This document shows, piece after piece, positions 1 through 8,247 of a DNA stretch of 64,000 bases. A program made the position numbers and the translations under genes. Positions within the stretch are counted from its first letter, which is position 1, and each line of letters begins with the position of its first letter. Location: assembly GCF_017873135.1 (NCBI RefSeq), contig NZ_JAGGJV010000002.1, forward strand, positions 675,432 to 739,431. The letters are read 5' to 3'. Under the pieces are notes generated by a model, which saw only the letters and a program-made list of their open reading frames with translations, was not told the origin of the DNA and made no database searches. This stretch comes from Rhizobium herbae (lineage in GTDB: Bacteria > Pseudomonadota > Alphaproteobacteria > Rhizobiales > Rhizobiaceae).

Positions 1-423
1 GACGAGATGCTGGCGCTGGTGGACAGGGTTTTTGCGCAGAGCGTCGAGACCGTTGCGGATATCTCACGCCAGTCCATGCTTGAGCTTGCCGCCTATTTCG
101 GTCTGAACAGATCCCAATTCCTGTCATCGCAGACGCTTCCGATACCCGGCGCAAGCAGCGAACGTGTCTGCGATATCGTCGAGCATCTTGAGGGCACGGT
201 CTACATTACAGGGCATGGCGCACGGAATTATCTGAATCACGCCCTGTTCGAAGAAAAAGGCATTGCCGTCGAATACATGCAGTATGAGCGGACGCCCTAT
301 CCGCAGCTGCATGGCGATTTCACGCCCTATGTGACTGCGCTGGACCTCGTCGCCAATTGCGGTGTGGAGGGCGCCAGAATGATCCATTCGGGAACGATCG
401 GTTGGAAGGAATTCGCCCAATAG
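1..423 (+). CDS. WbqC-like family protein, 3' part only
   Basis: This open frame runs into the left edge of the window, so its N-terminus is missing; the first Met in view is only the third codon. The visible ~140 residues resemble the C-terminal part of the WbqC-like family, whose members sit in O-antigen and other surface-glycan loci but have no firmly established reaction. It converges on the minus-strand glycan genes, which supports a surface-polysaccharide context. The family call is from general resemblance (the TGHGARNYL stretch and the downstream YPQLHGDF region) and is moderate. The gene ends in TAG, 49 bases before the end of the convergent acetyltransferase gene. Confidence 0.6.
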   Translation, partial: DEMLALVDRVFAQSVETVADISRQSMLELAAYFGLNRSQFLSSQTLPIPGASSERVCDIVEHLEGTVYITGHGARNYLNHALFEEKGIAVEYMQYERTPYPQLHGDFTPYVTALDLVANCGVEGARMIHSGTIGWKEFAQ

Positions 424-472
424 GGACGGAAGCTCGCCACGGGATTCGGTGCGATGCAGCGGTTCGAACGGG

Positions 473-1012
473 CTACGGCTTGATCGGTGTCAAGCGGCGC
501 TCAAGAAGCAATACGTCATGGACTTTGCCATCGCGGTCCCGAAAATGCTCTTCCAGCGTCCCCACGACGCGGAATCCGGCGGCGTGATAAACTTTGAGCG
601 CGACGAGATTGTCGTGCCGCACTTCAAGAAGCAGCTTTGCCAAGCCCAGTTCTTCGGACGCGAGTTTCATCAACAGGGTTACGATGGCAAGCCCAAGCCC
701 ACGGCCGCGCGCTTGGCTCAACAAGGCCAGTCCACCATAGCCGTGGCGATTGCGCCGGTGCACCTGGCTAATCTGGACAAAGCCGAGAGGATCATGGCTC
801 CGGACATCGGCAACAACCCGGAATGCGCCGTCGCTGTCGCGCAGCCGGCGATCGATCCAGCCGCGCACGGCATCATCGTCGGTGGCATCGGGAATCGCCA
901 TCAGCATCGACTGGACCGCGGGATCGCGGCGCAGGCTGGCCAGGACGCCGAAATCCGTATCCAACGGCTGGCGAAAGACGACCGCTCCGTCAACGGGGGC
1001 GGGATCCATCAT
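473..1012 (-). CDS. GNAT family N-acetyltransferase
   Basis: A 179-residue GNAT-fold acetyltransferase, expected to move an acetyl group from acetyl-CoA to an amine. The acetyl-CoA loop is visible as SQARGRGLGLAIVTLL, followed by the C-terminal LEVRHDNLVALKVYHAAGF segment typical of the RimJ/RimL-like branch. The ATG at 1012 overlaps the upstream stop codon (TGATG), so I prefer it to the ATG at 1027; the two genes are probably translationally coupled. It is the last gene of a minus-strand run with a sugar aminotransferase, so N-acylation of an amino sugar is a reasonable inference. The substrate cannot be read from sequence, and a protein or antibiotic target remains possible. Confidence 0.75.
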   Translation of the reverse strand: MMDPAPVDGAVVFRQPLDTDFGVLASLRRDPAVQSMLMAIPDATDDDAVRGWIDRRLRDSDGAFRVVADVRSHDPLGFVQISQVHRRNRHGYGGLALLSQARGRGLGLAIVTLLMKLASEELGLAKLLLEVRHDNLVALKVYHAAGFRVVGTLEEHFRDRDGKVHDVLLLERRLTPIKP

Positions 1013-1764
1013 CAGGCGCGGATGCACCGGACGTATCCTCCGGGCGAACTGGAAAAAACGAGTTTGCCGTTGACGACATCGTCAGGCTGGAACCGATCGG
1101 TTTCCCCAAGATAGGTGTTCAGTGCCGTCAGCGGCTCGTCACCGGGATGCCAGATCTTCGATCGCTTGGTCGGTGTCTGCGCGGCTTCCACACGTCCAAG
1201 CAGCGTGTCGGCGACGACGAGAAACTGTCCTTCGGTCACCATCGGTCCGTAGTGGCGTAACTCGTCCAGCACGTGATCGCGGCTGTGATCGCTGTCCAGC
1301 ACCACCATGACGGAAGCGCCGTGGGGAATAGATGCCCTGACCTTGGCAAGCGTCTCCGCCGCAGTTGACGGGCCTTCGATCAGTTCGATCAGTGGCGACA
1401 TCGGGTGCGTTTCGATGGCCTCGCGATTATGGGCGCGGATATCGATGTCGACGCCGATCACCTTGCCCTTGCCGATCAGCTTCAGCATGGCCGCCATCAT
1501 GATCATCGATCCGCCGCGTGCGACGCCGGTTTCGATGATGACGTCTGGCTTCGTTGCCCAGATGACTTCCTGTGTCGCCATGACGTCGGCCGGCATCTGG
1601 ATGATCGGAATGCCGAGGAAGGACCAGAGATAGGAATAGTCGTATTTGTCGAGGGTCACGAGTGCATCGACGGATTGACGAAACGCGTCATTGTCCTTGC
1701 CAAGCGCCAGGCACATCTCCTGCTTGTGCGCTTCGAATTCCTGGCGGTCGTCTTTGGTTGTCAT
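1012..1764 (-). CDS. CmcI / cephalosporin-hydroxylase-like SAM-dependent enzyme
   Basis: A 250-residue protein of the CmcI family (named for cephalosporin hydroxylase). Many members in glycan loci are probably O-methyltransferases acting on sugars such as rhamnose. The SAM-binding glycine loop is seen as IIETGVARGGS near residues 76-86, with the following acidic strand GVDIDIRAHN and the VLDSDHSRDHVLDELRHYG segment characteristic of the family. It lies between a sugar aminotransferase and a GNAT gene on the same strand, so a role in decorating a surface sugar is likely. Methylation rather than hydroxylation is an inference from context. Confidence 0.75.
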   Translation of the reverse strand: MTTKDDRQEFEAHKQEMCLALGKDNDAFRQSVDALVTLDKYDYSYLWSFLGIPIIQMPADVMATQEVIWATKPDVIIETGVARGGSMIMMAAMLKLIGKGKVIGVDIDIRAHNREAIETHPMSPLIELIEGPSTAAETLAKVRASIPHGASVMVVLDSDHSRDHVLDELRHYGPMVTEGQFLVVADTLLGRVEAAQTPTKRSKIWHPGDEPLTALNTYLGETDRFQPDDVVNGKLVFSSSPGGYVRCIRA

Positions 1765-1851
1765 GAGGTTTAGCGCCTTTGTCTTTCAAAATGGCTGTCT
1801 GGGGCCGTGTGCCGGGCGGTGTGGAAGGCGGCGAGCGATGCGCCGTGTGTC

Positions 1852-3006
1852 TTAAGCGGATTTCACCAGGGGCGTTTCGCCGACGGAACAACTGTCGAGA
1901 AGGCCGATGATGACGTCTGTCACCCGTCCGATCTCGACCTCGGTCATGTCGTGATAGCTCGGCAGGTTGATGGCGCGTTCGGGAATGTCCCAGGCGTGCC
2001 GGTTGCCGCGCTTTTCAGGAAACATCGGCAGGCTGGTCAGCGGATGGAAGAAGACGCGCGCGTCGATATTGGCGGCGCTGAACGCCTGTTGCAGCATCTC
2101 GCGGGTGATGCCGATATCGCGGTCGAAGACGGCGGTCGGCATCCAGGCGCCGTTCTCGGTTCCGGGGGCCTCGGGGTTGAGGCTGATGCTCTGATAGGCC
2201 TTGAACCTGTCGGCATAGCTTGCCAGGATTTCGCGCTTGCGGGCAATCAGGCCGTCGATGCGCTCCAGCTGGCCGCAACCGAGCGCTGCCTGGATGTTCG
2301 ACATCTTGTATTTGAAGCCGACGTCATCCGGCCAGAACTGCTTCTTCTGGCTGCGCGCGCGCCCGTGATTGCTTGATGTCAGGACCTTTTCGAACAGGGC
2401 GGCGTCGCTGGTGACGAACATGCCGCCTTCGCCCGTCGTCAGCGTCTTGGTGCCGTGGAAGGAGAACGTGCCGAAGGTTCCCATCGAACCGGCGCGGCGA
2501 CCGCGCCAGACCGAACCGATCGCTTCAGCCGCATCCTCGATGACCGGAATGCCGTGGCGGCGGCCGATATCGAGTAGGCGGTCCATATCGCAGAGGTTGC
2601 CGTAGATATGGGTGGCGACGATCGCTTTGGTCTTCGGCGTGATATGTCGTTCGACGTCTTCCGGATCGATGCACCAGCTGTCAGGCAGGATATCGACGAA
2701 AACCGGCGTTGCGCCGAGATGAACGACCGGTGCGGCCGTGGCGATCCAGTTCGTGTCGGCCAGGATCACTTCGTCGCCGTGGCCGATGCCGATGGCCGCA
2801 AGGCCCATGTGCATGGCACCGGTGCAACTCGATGTGGCAATCGCGTGGGCGACGCCGAGATGCTGACGGAAGCCATTCTCGAACCGCACGATATAGTCGT
2901 AGCAGCGGTCGCCCCAGCCGTTGGCGGCGGCGTCGGTGGCATACTCCACCTCAAGCTCGGTAATCGAGGGTTTGGTGTAGCAAATTCTCGACGTCTTTGC
3001 GGTCAT
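1852..3006 (-). CDS. DegT/DnrJ/EryC1/StrS family sugar aminotransferase
   Basis: A PLP-dependent aminotransferase of 384 residues, the usual size for enzymes that convert a nucleotide-linked keto sugar to an amino sugar. The PLP lysine is K187 in TFSFHGTKTLTTGEGG, and IEDAAEAIGSVWRGRRAG (residues ~156-172) carries the cofactor-contacting Asp. GTCTCC-type variants are absent; the fold region SSCTGAMHMGLAAIGIG holds the phosphate-binding residues. Its ATG overlaps the stop of the upstream glycosyltransferase by four bases, so both are one transcription unit. The 3- or 4-amino regiochemistry cannot be assigned; perosamine- or viosamine-type synthases are candidates. Confidence 0.88.
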   Translation of the reverse strand: MTAKTSRICYTKPSITELEVEYATDAAANGWGDRCYDYIVRFENGFRQHLGVAHAIATSSCTGAMHMGLAAIGIGHGDEVILADTNWIATAAPVVHLGATPVFVDILPDSWCIDPEDVERHITPKTKAIVATHIYGNLCDMDRLLDIGRRHGIPVIEDAAEAIGSVWRGRRAGSMGTFGTFSFHGTKTLTTGEGGMFVTSDAALFEKVLTSSNHGRARSQKKQFWPDDVGFKYKMSNIQAALGCGQLERIDGLIARKREILASYADRFKAYQSISLNPEAPGTENGAWMPTAVFDRDIGITREMLQQAFSAANIDARVFFHPLTSLPMFPEKRGNRHAWDIPERAINLPSYHDMTEVEIGRVTDVIIGLLDSCSVGETPLVKSA

Positions 3007-4130
3007 GCGGCTTTACCGTTTTCGTCGCGCAGAACGCCGCCGCAGATCAGTCCGACCGGTGCCAGGACCAGCTTGACTGTCGTGTAGAATTCGGCGGCAT
3101 CCCGCGCACCGCCGAGGAAGCGGTCGACCAGCAGCGCGCCGTCGTGCAGGCCGCGCCGAGCATCTCTTGGCCGTACCTCGTGGAATTCCGGACGGAAGAG
3201 CGGCGCAAGATATCCGCCTTCGAATTCCTTCAGCGCAGCAAAATAGGCGTTGCCCTTGTTCTTGTAGGTTTCCCGATCGGTTTCCATCATGCAGTCGATC
3301 ATCAGGGCGCGCACGAAAGCCTCGCTGCCTCCGGACCAGGGCGTATCAAGCTGACGCAGCACATGGAACTGCACCTCGGCCACGGCGCCGGCGAGGCCGA
3401 TGCCGGAGTGGAAGGGAAAATTCCAGGGATGAAGCGGCGGCTCCGCCACAAAGGGTGAAATGTTGATGGCCGACATCGGCCGGGCGCAGAAGGCCAGCTC
3501 ATTGGCAAACAGCAGCACCTTGGCCGCCCATTCATATTGCGGTACCGAAGTCGACCAGTCTTGCGGCTCGGGCAGTTGCAGCAGCGCATCGACAAGCGAA
3601 CGGCGGATTGCGGCGTGGTAGAGGCCGAACGGCATCTTCGGGCTGTTCAAGCTGCCTTCCCAATAGAAGAAAGCCTTCAACATGGCGGTCTTGTCGAGCG
3701 TATCGATGTGATAGCTTGCCGGGATTGCCACCGAGCTTGCCTTGCCGGGTTCCGCGTGGCGGTCGATCTGGAAGGCATTCCAGGCGAGCGCGTCGACATC
3801 GGGCGAGCTGGCTTCGAGAAAGGCGACCATGGTCGCCAGTTCGCTTTCGATCATGTCGCCAGGATTGACCAGCGTCACCCACTCGCCCTTGGCGGCCGTT
3901 GCCGCGTGGCGCCAGAGAAGCTGGCGGGTGATGTCCGCAGGGGCGTCGGCGACCGTCACGCGGGCTTCCTCGGCTGCAAGGCTGAGAAGTGCGTCCGAGA
4001 GCGCGATATCGGCAGGTTTTGCGATGACGATCTCTATGTCCGCGTTTTGGTTTTCCAGAAGCACCGTCACGAGCGGCAGGGCATCCTGCGCGGCGGTTTC
4101 CACGGGAATGCAGATCGAGAGTTTGGTCAT
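3003..4130 (-). CDS. GT2-like glycosyltransferase
   Basis: A 375-residue protein whose N-terminus (TKLSICIPVETAAQDALPLV) follows the opening beta strand of GT-A fold family 2 glycosyltransferases. The segment AKGEWVTLVNPGDMIESEL (~100-120) sits where the nucleotide-sugar DXD region lies, with NPGD in place of the more usual D(D/S)D. It is the first gene of the minus-strand unit with a sugar aminotransferase, a CmcI-like enzyme and a GNAT enzyme. It presumably adds a residue to a surface glycan. No membrane segments are evident, so it should act at the cytoplasmic face. The second half is poorly conserved by eye and donor and acceptor are unknown. Confidence 0.7.
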   Translation of the reverse strand: MTKLSICIPVETAAQDALPLVTVLLENQNADIEIVIAKPADIALSDALLSLAAEEARVTVADAPADITRQLLWRHAATAAKGEWVTLVNPGDMIESELATMVAFLEASSPDVDALAWNAFQIDRHAEPGKASSVAIPASYHIDTLDKTAMLKAFFYWEGSLNSPKMPFGLYHAAIRRSLVDALLQLPEPQDWSTSVPQYEWAAKVLLFANELAFCARPMSAINISPFVAEPPLHPWNFPFHSGIGLAGAVAEVQFHVLRQLDTPWSGGSEAFVRALMIDCMMETDRETYKNKGNAYFAALKEFEGGYLAPLFRPEFHEVRPRDARRGLHDGALLVDRFLGGARDAAEFYTTVKLVLAPVGLICGGVLRDENGKAA

Positions 4131-4197
4131 GGCGTGCCTCGTGACATCAGCGGTCTTTGCCGAAACGCCACCGCGAGCAGCGCAATCGGAAAATGGT

Positions 4198-4276
4198 CAC
4201 ATCAGCAGGCAAGTACCTTCTGCGCGGAGGAGGGTGCGGTCCTGTCTCCCGCTGGAAGCCATTGCCTGCTGATGTG
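4198..4276 (-). ncRNA. Candidate structured leader or small RNA
   Basis: A perfect 15-base inverted repeat (4198-4212 pairing with 4262-4276) encloses a 49-base loop region. In minus-strand sense the loop holds a CCCTCCTCC stretch, an anti-Shine-Dalgarno motif seen in several alphaproteobacterial small RNAs. It begins about 70 bases upstream of the glycosyltransferase ATG, so it could equally be a 5' leader structure. No convincing U-rich terminator follows on either strand, so the strand and the RNA assignment are tentative. Confidence 0.3.
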
Positions 4277-4341
4277 TGCTTTAGAAATAACGCGGGAAAC
4301 TTGAGCGAGGCTTTGCATTCGGAGAGGTTTGGCCCGGCGCA

Positions 4342-4616
4342 CTAGAGCGTTTCATCTTCAAAAGGAAGCAATTCTGTTGGCTCAAACCGGCCGGGCCGCG
4401 AGAAGGTCGGCGCAGGGCGATGCCAGGCCCATCGTACAAGCCGGCCGACGCTGCGGACGGCCGGTTTCAGCCAACCCTTTGGGCCGGATGAATTTCGGCC
4501 ATTACCGGCGGCTGCCGTCTCGACCGCAGCTTCTGCTGCGCTCTTCGCCAACCGCCTTGGTCCTGGCCGAAATTCCTTCCGGCAGAATGCTTCCGTTTGA
4601 ATATGAAGCGCTCTAG
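4342..4616. repeat. 275-bp element with ~34-bp imperfect terminal inverted repeats
   Basis: The left end (4342-4375) starts CTAGAGCG and the right end (4583-4616) finishes CGCTCTAG; the two arms match over about 34 bases with four or five differences. A second, internal inverted pair is present (TTGGCTcAAACCGGCC at 4377-4392 against GGCCGGTTTCAGCCAA at 4462-4477). There is no transposase. It looks like a non-autonomous palindromic intergenic element of the kind common in Rhizobiaceae. The right end overlaps the last codons and TAG stop of the small oxidase subunit gene. Confidence 0.65.
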
Positions 4617-4729
4617 GCGCCGAGCGAGAGCTTGATGGCAAAGCCGACAAGGGTGACCGTGAGCACGCCCAGCAACCAGAGGCCGACGAACCACAGGAGC
4701 TTTTTCGGCAGGCTGTTCTGTGTTGCCAT
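4613..4729 (-). CDS. DUF2474-type small subunit of cytochrome bd oxidase
   Basis: A 38-residue single-pass membrane peptide (LPKKLLWFVGLWLLGVLTV, then a second hydrophobic stretch to the C-terminal SLGA). Small proteins of this type (CydX, or DUF2474 beside CIO-type oxidases) follow cydB and stabilise the oxidase complex in the inner membrane. Its ATG at 4729 overlaps the cydB stop (TGATG), which supports it as real and translationally coupled. Its TAG stop lies inside the terminal arm of an inverted-repeat element, so the end of the gene may have been set by that element. Confidence 0.75.
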   Translation of the reverse strand: MATQNSLPKKLLWFVGLWLLGVLTVTLVGFAIKLSLGA

Positions 4730-5733
4730 CAGTGGTAGCCCTCCTCGGGATCGACCTTTCCGCGGAACACCCAATAGGCATAGACGGTATAGATCAGGAT
4801 GATCGGCACGAGGAAGAGAGCACCCCACAGCAGGAAGGAAAGGCTGGAATCCGGCGCCGCGGCATCCCAGATGGTCACCGACGGCGGCACCATGAAGGGA
4901 TAGAAGCTGATGCCGATGCCGGCAAAGCCGAGCACGAACAGGCTGAGAGCCGCCAGGAACGGCTGCGCATCGCGCTTGCCGCGAATGCCTGTGAGAAGCA
5001 GCGCGAAGCAGCCCAGCACCAGAACCGGTACGACGACGCTGAAGATGGCGGTCGGCCAACTGAACCAGCGTTCCAGATAGATGGGCCGGAGGAACGGCGT
5101 CCACAGGCTGACGATCCCCATGGCTGCGATGGTGGCAAAGCAGGTGCGCAGCGCGATCCAGCGCGCCTTTTCGGCGAGGTCTCCGGTGGTCTTCATGATC
5201 AGCCATGTCGAGCCGAGCAGGGCGTAGCCGATCAGGATGGCAAAACCGGTGGCCACGGAAAACGGCGTCAGCCAGTCCCACCAGTTGCCCGCATAGGCGC
5301 GATCGACCACGTTGATACCCTGCACCAGTGCGCCCAGCGCGATGCCTTGCGAAAAGGCGGCAAGCATCGAGCCGCCGGCAAAGGCCCAGTTCCACAGGAA
5401 CTCGCCGCGCTTGGTGCGCCAACGATATTCGAAGGCGACGCCGCGGAAGATCAGGCCGAGCAGCATGGCGATGATCGGCGCGTAAAGGGCGGGCAGGATG
5501 ATCGAATAGGCGAGCGGGAAGACGGCAAGCAGGCCGCCGCCGCCCAGCACCAGCCAGGTCTCGTTGCCGTCCCAGACGGGAGCGACGGAGTTCATCATCA
5601 CATCGCGGTCGCGCTTTTCCGGAAAGAAGGGAAACAAGATGCCGATGCCGAGATCGAAGCCGTCGAGGATGACATAGGCAAGCACCGCGAAGGCGATGAT
5701 GGCGGCCCAGATGAAGGGAAGATCAATGGCCAT
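4729..5733 (-). CDS. cydB: Cytochrome bd / CIO-type quinol oxidase subunit II
   Basis: Subunit II of a bd-type quinol oxidase, which reduces O2 to water with electrons from quinol in the inner membrane. The protein is about 334 residues with eight or nine hydrophobic segments. The N-terminal helix ends in YVILDGFDLGIGILFPF and is followed by VAPVWDGNETWLVLGGGGLL, both hallmarks of CydB. I place the start at the ATG at 5733 (MAIDLPF); an in-frame ATG at 5748 would extend it by five residues and deepen the overlap with cydA. It lies between cydA and the DUF2474 peptide in one operon. Confidence 0.95.
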   Translation of the reverse strand: MAIDLPFIWAAIIAFAVLAYVILDGFDLGIGILFPFFPEKRDRDVMMNSVAPVWDGNETWLVLGGGGLLAVFPLAYSIILPALYAPIIAMLLGLIFRGVAFEYRWRTKRGEFLWNWAFAGGSMLAAFSQGIALGALVQGINVVDRAYAGNWWDWLTPFSVATGFAILIGYALLGSTWLIMKTTGDLAEKARWIALRTCFATIAAMGIVSLWTPFLRPIYLERWFSWPTAIFSVVVPVLVLGCFALLLTGIRGKRDAQPFLAALSLFVLGFAGIGISFYPFMVPPSVTIWDAAAPDSSLSFLLWGALFLVPIILIYTVYAYWVFRGKVDPEEGYH

Positions 5734-7141
5734 GATGCGCGCTCCCATGCGTGTGTCCGGAGGCTGGGCCGGGGGTGATGCCTGCGGTTCTGATCGGTCC
5801 GTCTTCGAGATCGGGCATCGGATCGCGGGGCAGGCGCTTCATCAGGCGCAGGATGTAGAAGGTGCCGGCGCCGAACACGAGAAAATAGACGATGATGAAG
5901 GCGATCAGCGAGGCGGCGACGGCGGGGGTCGCGACCGGCGAGATGGAATCCGCCGTCAAAAGCTGGCCGTAGATCGTATAGGGCTGGCGGCCGACTTCCG
6001 TGGTGATCCAGCCGGCGAGTACGGCGACGAAACCGGCAGGGCCCATCAAGACGGCGGCGCGGTGCAGCCAGTCGCTGCTGTCGAGCGTGCCGCGATACCG
6101 ACACCAAAGACTCCAGAGGCCAATGCCGAGCATGGCGAAGCCGATGCCGACCATGACGCGGAACGACCAGAACACCACCGCGACGGGTGGATGAAGATTG
6201 TCGGGAATAGTGTCGAGACCGGCCAAAGGCGCGTTCAGGTCGTGTTTCAGGATGAGGCTGGAGAGTTTGGGAATCTCGATTGCGTAGTCGATGCGTTTTT
6301 CGGCGGTGTTGGGAATGCCGAACAGGATCAGCGGCGCGCCGTCCGGATGGCTCTGGTAGTGTCCCTCCATCGCCATGACCTTGGCGGGCTGGTGCTCCAG
6401 CGTGTTCAGGCCATGGAAGTCGCCGGCAAGAATCTGGATCGGCGCGACGATCGTCGCCATCCACATCGCCATCGAGAACATGGTGCGCGAACGTCGGGGT
6501 GCGGTGTTCTTCAGGAGGTGCCAGGCCCCGACCGCGCCGACGACGAAGGCCGTGGTAAGGTAGGCGGCAAGCACCATATGCACCAGGCGGTAGGGGAAGG
6601 ACGGGTTGAAGATCACCTTCCACCAGTCGAGCGGAATGAACTGTCCCGCCTCGTTCATGCCGAAGCCGGCGGGCGTCTGCATCCAGGAATTTACTGCAAG
6701 GATCCAGGTGGCCGAGATCAGCGTGCCGAAGGCGACCATGAATGTGGCAAGGAAATGCAGTTTCGGGCCGACACGGTGGAGGCCGAACAGCATGACGCCA
6801 AGGAAGCCGGCTTCCAGGAAGAAGGCGGTCAGTACTTCGTAACCCATCAGCGGTCCGATGACCGGCCCGGCCTTGTCGGAAAAGACGCTCCAGTTGGTGC
6901 CGAACTGGTAGGACATGACGATGCCCGAGACGACGCCCATGCCGAAGGCGACGGCAAAGATCGTCTTCCAGAAATTGAACAGGTCCATGTAGACCTGATC
7001 CTTCTTCCACAGCCACAGCGCCTCCAGCACCGCGAGATAGCTCGCAAGGCCGATGGAGAAGGCGGGGAAGATAATGTGAAACGACACGGTGAAGGCAAAC
7101 TGGATACGGGCGAGCAACGTCGCGTCAAGGCTCTCGAACAC
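5723..7141 (-). CDS. cydA: Cytochrome bd / CIO-type quinol oxidase subunit I
   Basis: Subunit I, carrying the quinol site and the b and d haems. The 472-residue protein starts MFESLDATLLARIQFAF; an early haem-ligand His is in TVSFHIIFPAFSIG (~H22), the GFLGVMLFGLHRVGP and WILAVNSWMQTPAG stretches follow, and the late conserved GRQPYTIYGQLLT motif is present. The region between helices 6 and 7 is short, which matches the short Q-loop of cyanide-insensitive (CIO-type) enzymes. It overlaps cydB by about ten bases. It heads the operon, so regulation should act in 7142-7400. Such oxidases serve at low oxygen or under stress that blocks haem-copper oxidases. Confidence 0.95.
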   Translation of the reverse strand: MFESLDATLLARIQFAFTVSFHIIFPAFSIGLASYLAVLEALWLWKKDQVYMDLFNFWKTIFAVAFGMGVVSGIVMSYQFGTNWSVFSDKAGPVIGPLMGYEVLTAFFLEAGFLGVMLFGLHRVGPKLHFLATFMVAFGTLISATWILAVNSWMQTPAGFGMNEAGQFIPLDWWKVIFNPSFPYRLVHMVLAAYLTTAFVVGAVGAWHLLKNTAPRRSRTMFSMAMWMATIVAPIQILAGDFHGLNTLEHQPAKVMAMEGHYQSHPDGAPLILFGIPNTAEKRIDYAIEIPKLSSLILKHDLNAPLAGLDTIPDNLHPPVAVVFWSFRVMVGIGFAMLGIGLWSLWCRYRGTLDSSDWLHRAAVLMGPAGFVAVLAGWITTEVGRQPYTIYGQLLTADSISPVATPAVAASLIAFIIVYFLVFGAGTFYILRLMKRLPRDPMPDLEDGPIRTAGITPGPASGHTHGSAHHGH

Positions 7142-7605
7142 GGCACAATCCTTTCAGGGGGGTCGCCTTGCGGTCTCTCCATCCATTGTGGCCTGTCCCC
7201 GGCCTTAACGGATATCCTCGGCGCCTGAACCCTGCGACTTAATCTGCTGTACTTGCGCGAAAGGTCAATGACATCGCTGCAACCATAATGTCACACTGCG
7301 ACAATCGCCCGCGTGCGGCAAAGTTGAATCCGGCAGATCACGCGGCGAGGCGGTTCGCCTTTTCATCAACTTGTCGGCTGATTTGAATCGGATTTTGTTA
7401 AAAGTGCGAATTGCGTAAAATTGTAGATATCGATTTAAGCGGCCCGCAAACTGTCCCGACTATGGTCCTCTCATCGGAGAACGAAGCCGGCCAACCGGTT
7501 CCGCTGCATGATGCTTTCCCCGGCGCCCGGAATGAATCCGGCACACAAAAAACCGACGCTGCCCGGACAGGGGCAGGCGAGCGGAACGGAACCAGGGACA
7601 GGGTT
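7142..7605. other. Divergent intergenic region between cydA and a secreted transglutaminase-like gene
   Basis: The 464 bases separate two divergent genes, so they should hold both promoters. In minus-strand sense, GTGACATTATGG (7282-7293) matches the first two-thirds of the RegR/RegA-type redox-regulator consensus GNGRCRTTNNGNCGC but not its end. The 7330-7430 part is AT-richer than its surroundings. No convincing sigma-70 promoter, FNR box or RNA structure was found, and I see no gene. Confidence 0.4.
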
Positions 7606-8172
7606 ATGTTGAAACGAATTTTTGTTGCGATCGCCATGTCGATCGGTATCGCCGCTACGGCAGTCGCACCGTCGCAGGCCATGAGCATTTCTTCCGCCGC
7701 CCGCTCCATCAGCGCTACCATGCCGGTGCGCAATGTCGAGTTCAGCGAGCGCGCCAAGCTTTCCTACCAGCTGTTCTGCCTGCAATATGGCAACGAATGC
7801 CGCACCTCGAGCCGCAACGTCGTTGCCTATACGAGCAAGTTGCGGACCGTACTCGCGTCTGTCAACCGCACCGTCAATCGGGTGATGCCGGATATCCGGG
7901 CACGCCGCGAATTCCTGTCGTTGACCCCACTGTCGGGCGCCAGCGACGACTATGCGATGATGAAGCGCAGCCATCTGATCCGTGCCGGTCTGCCGGCAGG
8001 CGCCCTGCGCGTCGCCAGCGTCGTGACGCCGGAAGGCCGCAGCCATTCGGTTCTGGTGATCACCACGTCGAGCGGCGAGTTCGTGCTCGATCACCGTCAG
8101 GCCTCGGTGATGAAGCGCCGCGATACCGGCTACAGCTTTGCCGCGCTCAGCAACGTGCGCTACTTCGACTGA
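7606..8172 (+). CDS. Secreted transglutaminase-like (BTLCP family) protein lacking the catalytic Cys
   Basis: A 188-residue protein with an N-terminal signal peptide (MLKRIFVAIAMSIGIAATAV, likely cut after SQA near residue 25). It resembles the bacterial transglutaminase-like cysteine peptidase family. The catalytic His and Asp are present as H147 (SHSVLV) and D162 (FVLDH). The motif that normally reads GDC(E/D)DYA is GASDDYA (residues 111-117), so Ser replaces the nucleophilic Cys. The start at 7606 is chosen because the signal peptide begins there; the same frame extends upstream without a better start. Expected location is the periplasm. Activity is doubtful; a binding or structural role is possible. 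Confidence 0.75.
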   Translation: MLKRIFVAIAMSIGIAATAVAPSQAMSISSAARSISATMPVRNVEFSERAKLSYQLFCLQYGNECRTSSRNVVAYTSKLRTVLASVNRTVNRVMPDIRARREFLSLTPLSGASDDYAMMKRSHLIRAGLPAGALRVASVVTPEGRSHSVLVITTSSGEFVLDHRQASVMKRRDTGYSFAALSNVRYFD

Positions 8173-8247
8173 TCGTTTCGACGATCAGGTTCGCCTGATA
8201 TCCAAGTTTACCTGCAGCCAAAGTTTGCCTGAAGACTGTCCCGACTT

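Noticed and set aside
4329..4650. Two opposing frames of about 100 codons within the inverted-repeat element
   Set aside because: They are produced by the palindromic repeat, have no ribosome site and no family resemblance.
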